Translations under genes and position numbers: made by a program | The notes under the pieces: model-generated | What the model saw: the letters and a program-made list of their open reading frames with translations, nothing else | Database searches by the model: none | What the model was told of the DNA's origin: nothing | Part shown: piece by piece, positions 19,301-21,911 of the stretch | How the letters are laid out: each line of letters starts with the position of its first letter | How positions within the stretch are numbered: the stretch's first letter is position 1 | From: a virus | Length of the DNA: 21,911 nucleotides | Virus record (IMG/VR): IMGVR_UViG_3300008116_000610 | Span: 1-21,911 of that record | Reading direction: 5' to 3' (one strand)

Positions 19301-21146
19301 GAGCGTTCTGCTTAGAATTAAAAGTTGTCCAATCCGTACTGCTTAAAAATCCACTTTGTGACCCACTCGCTTGCTGAATAGTAATGTTAGGAGTAGTTCC
19401 TCCGCTTGAAGCCAATGGACTAGACGCGGTTACTGAAGTTACAGGAGTTATATTCCCAGAGTGCCATAATTTACTCCAAGCGGTAGTCGCACTATTATTT
19501 GTTTTTCTTACATAAAATTCTTGGTCAAAGAAACTACCTGCAATTTGCATTGCATAATTATTAGAATCGTTTGTATGCCTTGATTCTATTAAGTGTTGCC
19601 AGCTACTTGCTCCAGAATAATAGTTTACAGGACTAATAGTTTCAAAAAAACCACTCCTAGCACCTGCATTACCTTGCAATCCTGCATCGTTTCTTGTTAA
19701 TGTTCTTTGTCCAGATATATTTGACCACGCAACTTCACTTGCGGTTGCAGCATTACCTGTAATTGCTATTCCCCAAGTCCCGCTTGCATTAGAGCCATCG
19801 GAATTTGCTTTGTTATTAAAAGTACTCCAATCCGTTCCGCTCAAAGCACCTGTAACTCCTGCACTTGCTAATCCTAGACTAAGTTGTTGAGTAGATAAAC
19901 TCAATCCATTGGCAGTACCTAAAGTAACCGCATTGTGCCTAGCAGCTGTGTTTGCAGCTACATCAGTGTTTGCACTTACTCTAGCTTCCGTATAGTAAAG
20001 GTTACCGCTTTCAGTTACCTGTGCAGTCGTATAGTCACCGCTTACAGCTATTACCGCTCCTGTTCTTCCAAATACAGACGTAACTGCATCGGTGTTTAAA
20101 TCACTCCAAGACGCAGTAATCGTTCCGCCATCCTGCTGCGTTAAAGTCAACGTCTTAGTAGTCGTGCCTGTAACCGCAGCTGAGTTAATCTTATCGTTAT
20201 ATGCCTGAGTAAACAAAGCCCAATCAGCACTACTTAAAGCACCTCGATTAGTAGCCGAAGCAGTAGGCAGGTTAAACGTATGCGTAGATATCGCACTTGC
20301 AATGTTAAAGTCCGTACCTGTTGTTCCTACGGCAAAGTTCTGCACTTGAGCAGTCAATCCGTTTAACGCAGTTAATCCTGTCGTAAACGTGGTAATGATC
20401 TGACACAAGTGGTTATTCTCAGTGTGAAGAGTAATTGTTCTACCGCTATGCGTAACGTAGTAACGAATCGCCAATCTATCTGTCAACGCAAGAGTAGTAG
20501 TCGGAACTGCAAGCGTAGAAAAGTAAGGAGTTAATGTAGTGCCAAACGCAATAAACTCAGGAGATGTAACACTTGAAGCAATCAGAGTAAAAGTAGTGCC
20601 ATCATACTTGTAAAGCTCTACATAGAATGTTGGTGTACCTCCACTTGATGATGAACTGAAGTAGGTTTCAAAGTTCCAGTTACCGCCAGGAATCTCAAGT
20701 AAATTTGGATCACCTGCATCGGTAATAAAAGAAGCAATGTATCCGTCAGCACTAATGCTGAAATCCGTTCCTGCTCCAAGGATAGGAACTTTATTCAACT
20801 CCTTGTATGCAACACCTCCAATAGTTCCTTGGTTTACCGAGCCATTTAAGTAGTAGCTTACAGAACCTCCTCCACCGCTTGATTCAGGGAAGTCAGCCAA
20901 GCTACCATCTCCACGGATGTATTGAGCAACGGTACCTGCACCTGCAACACCGATAGTTCCATTAGCAGTCAAAGGAGAATTAGACACAGTAAACGCAGAA
21001 GGCATGGTAAGCCCAACGGAGTTCAACGAACTGCCTGGAGGGTTAACAGGAGGTAATGGTTCGCCTTCAATAGACCCTGGACTACTCGGAGAAACACCTG
21101 TTCTTACTTTGGTCGCTCTATAAAATTTACCTGGTACGTCTGCCAT
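16386..21146 (-). CDS. Modular tail fibre protein (1586 residues)
   Basis: A very long receptor-binding tail protein, rich in Gly, Ser, Thr, Asn and Ala. After an N-terminal particle-attachment stretch (MADVPGKFYRATKVRTGVSP, proline-rich linker, SLNSVGLTMPSAFTVSNSPL and YIRGDGSLADFP) come many fibre modules. The module end 'ADWTTFNNKQ' occurs in five variants (about residues 305-895) with TSV..ASSPLASSGG spacers; the latter third carries repeated GARLQVSG/GTW.IG-type units. No catalytic S74 chaperone domain is visible; the end is STSSPVGGTAAIWKLGKA. The upstream neighbour is another tail protein. Length and repeats suggest a trimeric fibre contacting the host surface. Exact DNA repeats inside the gene make it prone to rearrangement. 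Confidence 0.88.
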   Translation of the reverse strand: MADVPGKFYRATKVRTGVSPSSPGSIEGEPLPPVNPPGSSLNSVGLTMPSAFTVSNSPLTANGTIGVAGAGTVAQYIRGDGSLADFPESSGGGGSVSYYLNGSVNQGTIGGVAYKELNKVPILGAGTDFSISADGYIASFITDAGDPNLLEIPGGNWNFETYFSSSSSGGTPTFYVELYKYDGTTFTLIASSVTSPEFIAFGTTLTPYFSTLAVPTTTLALTDRLAIRYYVTHSGRTITLHTENNHLCQIITTFTTGLTALNGLTAQVQNFAVGTTGTDFNIASAISTHTFNLPTASATNRGALSSADWALFTQAYNDKINSAAVTGTTTKTLTLTQQDGGTITASWSDLNTDAVTSVFGRTGAVIAVSGDYTTAQVTESGNLYYTEARVSANTDVAANTAARHNAVTLGTANGLSLSTQQLSLGLASAGVTGALSGTDWSTFNNKANSDGSNASGTWGIAITGNAATASEVAWSNISGQRTLTRNDAGLQGNAGARSGFFETISPVNYYSGASSWQHLIESRHTNDSNNYAMQIAGSFFDQEFYVRKTNNSATTAWSKLWHSGNITPVTSVTASSPLASSGGTTPNITIQQASGSQSGFLSSTDWTTFNSKQNALNGTGFVKISGTTISYDNSIYLTTAAAASTYLALAGGTMNTGAKILGASSGAGVDGGLIEIRERDYVLNAYSAWSYSPAITFHWGNRSIVRVGLRSDGFMAVDDVKFVTENGGTWGIAITGNAGTANTWTNARTITIGNTGKSVDGSANVAWSLSEIGAYAATNPSAFIALTALSGVAPIQYNNSTGEISITQASGSTNGFLSSTDWTTFNNKTSNVGTVTSVAALTLGTSGTDLSSTVANGTTTPVITLNVPNASATNRGALTAADWTTFNNKQNALTNPVTGTGAAGRVSIWNGTTTQTSDADFTYDSTTNILTAGNYYATDGTRQVFLNPGADFGNGANPTVQVLSNHALQFATNNGLRAMITDGGNFLIGTSTPNGNTLRVNGTGWFDSGIFATKGDFGTTYTTTNVLQAIAPSATDASMFQVGMLGVSNGFTIDRVASNIRYTFLDGDVGIGATPTNGARLQVSGVGTFLGRLDVTGTTNYSALKTANTSGNIYWGVDNSTGSDFTGVAYARFIYSEGAYPLITYVNGSERMRINSDGNLGLGVTPSAWTLGKVIEVGTLGNSFWGLGINSVQLSSNYYFDGAYRYANNGFANRYDIGSSGGQHIWFTAPSGTAGQPILSFTQAMTLTASGNLGIGTNSINNKLQIGTTIGYANNAFAIGNGSIDFAIFQESGFTQLYTSGGFLFATDNTEAMRILSSRNVHIGPTFVSDNGARLQVSGDVSVGAASQITLTSGDLRYSSNAGFGIVSANGNRLVSIQNGAFGVTGAATFSSSVNINGATIITADAGNEQLTIRRASNTNEQLIFGFHSSDYAQIQAVEQGVAYRPLALQPNGGNVLIGTTTDNGLNARLQVRDLATITGFATAGLSVRNESGVFAQLGVGVSAGFVGTSSNHQLNFTANSVVLATLKTDGEFQTNAISTSSPVGGTAAIWKLGKAATVSPTSPNRTIEVEVAGTTYYLHAKTTNN
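17129..17919. repeat. Exact 29-base repeat within the tail fibre gene
   Basis: The 29 bases at 17129-17157 are identical to 17891-17919; they encode the same module boundary (GARLQVSGx) 762 bases apart, in the same frame. Recombination between the copies would delete an in-frame block of 254 codons. Confidence 0.8.
18480..20250. repeat. Five related DWTTFN-type modules in the tail fibre gene
   Basis: Related coding units near 18480, 18665, 19315, 19812 and 20212 specify variants of 'GALSSADWTTFNNKQ'. Between them an exact 26-base repeat occurs at 18937-18962 and 19753-19778 (encoding TWGIAITGN). The modules are diverged except for this core, typical of fibre genes that grow by duplication. 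Confidence 0.75.
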
Positions 21147-21147
21147 A

Positions 21148-21911
21148 TTAACTTCCTATTTCTTCTAATCTTGCTAATTCTAATCTCCAACTATTCGCCA
21201 TTAAATCTACCTCCATTGCAACTACCATCCAATAGTACCCATCGTATTCGATGTTCTGATATGGCTTAATCTCTAATGGATTTGCAGCGTTTCTAGGCAA
21301 TGTCAATATCAATCTAGGGTTTTGCTTACCCTTGATGTTTGCTAACTCCTGAAGGAATATCTGTATTAGTGGTACTGATTCGACACCATCCCTAGACCAA
21401 TTCTGAGAATTTGGATACCCATATCCAACCAAGTCGAGCCGTATAGCACTGCTCGAGTTCTCTGTGTCAACATCACCGATTTTAAACTTGACATCGGGAT
21501 ATACGTTTGAGTACGATTCATCTGTTACAAATTTTTCTGATATTTCAGCAGTCGCAAAGGAATCGTTTTCCTCGATTTTAAGCGACATATTTCTGTAGCC
21601 TACTGTGTACTTATCTACAGAAGCTGAGTTGGTTGTAATGGTCTGATATAGCCTGATAATGACATTGCCATCTTCAGGTACTACTACGTTAGTAATATCT
21701 AGCTTATTCCAAGCATACATTGATCCCATAGGGAACTGCATGATTGTAAAAGTATTTGTCCATGTAAACACGTCAACCCCATCAAATGATAGGTAGCTAG
21801 ATCCGATGTTTATCAAAACTCCTGCAAAGGTGTTTGGTCTTGGTAAATCTCCACTAAATCTAGGCTCAAAGATAAACTCAATCTGAAAGCTCAATGTGTT
21901 AGCTAAGTCCT
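21148..21911 (-). CDS. Tail structural protein, C-terminal part (5' end outside window)
   Basis: A leftward frame that is open at the right edge: the codons before the internal TTG read DLANT, so the protein continues outside. The 254 visible residues are beta-rich with few charged clusters: FIFEPRFSGDLPRPNTFAGV, MSLKIEENDSFATAEISEKF, LILTLPRNAANPLEIKPYQNI and the end VDLMANSWRLELARLEEIGS. No catalytic motif is present. Its stop is one base before the tail fibre start, so the two are translated together. It is probably part of the tail tip or baseplate to which the fibre attaches; the family is not recognised. Confidence 0.7.
   Translation of the reverse strand, partial: DLANTLSFQIEFIFEPRFSGDLPRPNTFAGVLINIGSSYLSFDGVDVFTWTNTFTIMQFPMGSMYAWNKLDITNVVVPEDGNVIIRLYQTITTNSASVDKYTVGYRNMSLKIEENDSFATAEISEKFVTDESYSNVYPDVKFKIGDVDTENSSSAIRLDLVGYGYPNSQNWSRDGVESVPLIQIFLQELANIKGKQNPRLILTLPRNAANPLEIKPYQNIEYDGYYWMVVAMEVDLMANSWRLELARLEEIGS

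Noticed and set aside
1-21911. Integrase, attachment sites, tRNA genes and transposases
   Set aside because: None could be supported in the window. The small excisionase-like HTH protein alone does not prove a temperate lifestyle.

Overview
The window looks like the central part of a tailed double-stranded DNA phage or prophage of a Bacteroidota host, most plausibly a flavobacterium. The reasons are AT-rich DNA, A-rich leaders without Shine-Dalgarno sequences before many start codons, a perfect Bacteroidota-type promoter (TTTG-N19-TAnnTTTG), and protein families typical of Bacteroidota phages: a primase-like DUF3987 protein, a cytosine methyltransferase with an overlapping frame, a KPTSFGKR-type basic peptide and a modular tail fibre. 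No integrase, tRNA, rRNA, CRISPR array or insertion sequence was seen.

Layout. At the left edge the packaging genes run leftward: a terminase small-subunit candidate, then the large subunit, which leaves the window. The 165-base gap at 1284-1448 carries divergent promoter-like sequences. Rightward genes then fill 1449-12686: (a) small accessory genes including a GP88-like protein, closed by two strong terminators; (b) a 430-base gap with a GC-rich island, seven iteron-like repeats and a possible second promoter; (c) a tightly overlapped run with an ERF-type annealing protein, a YqaJ-type exonuclease and small proteins, ending in a protein with three helix-turn-helix units; (d) a 295-base non-coding region with two helically phased repeat arrays, the best candidate for the replication origin, directly before the primase/helicase gene; (e) a cytosine-5 DNA methyltransferase with a 232-residue second reading frame inside it, a VRR-NUC-like nuclease, an SSB-like protein with an LPF tip, small membrane proteins and an Nmad1 (DUF1599) protein.

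From 12991 to the right edge all genes run leftward and belong to the late arm. In transcription order these are a tail protein entering from the right edge, a 1586-residue tail fibre, two small proteins, a terminator, then a lysis cassette: a small membrane protein, a basic peptide, a holin candidate, an M15 peptidase endolysin, a metallophosphoesterase, two small conserved-looking proteins and a membrane-anchored, possibly spanin-like protein. The rightward and leftward units converge on a 304-base AT-rich gap with a terminator hairpin.

The early block reads as a self-contained replication, recombination and DNA-modification programme: origin repeats, candidate origin binder, helicase, SSB-like protein, exonuclease plus annealing protein, nuclease and methyltransferase. 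The points most worth a second look are the dual-coded methyltransferase locus, the two iteron regions beside the triple-HTH protein, and the primase-like protein that seems to lack the core of its Prim-Pol domain. All family names come from reading the sequence; no database search was run.
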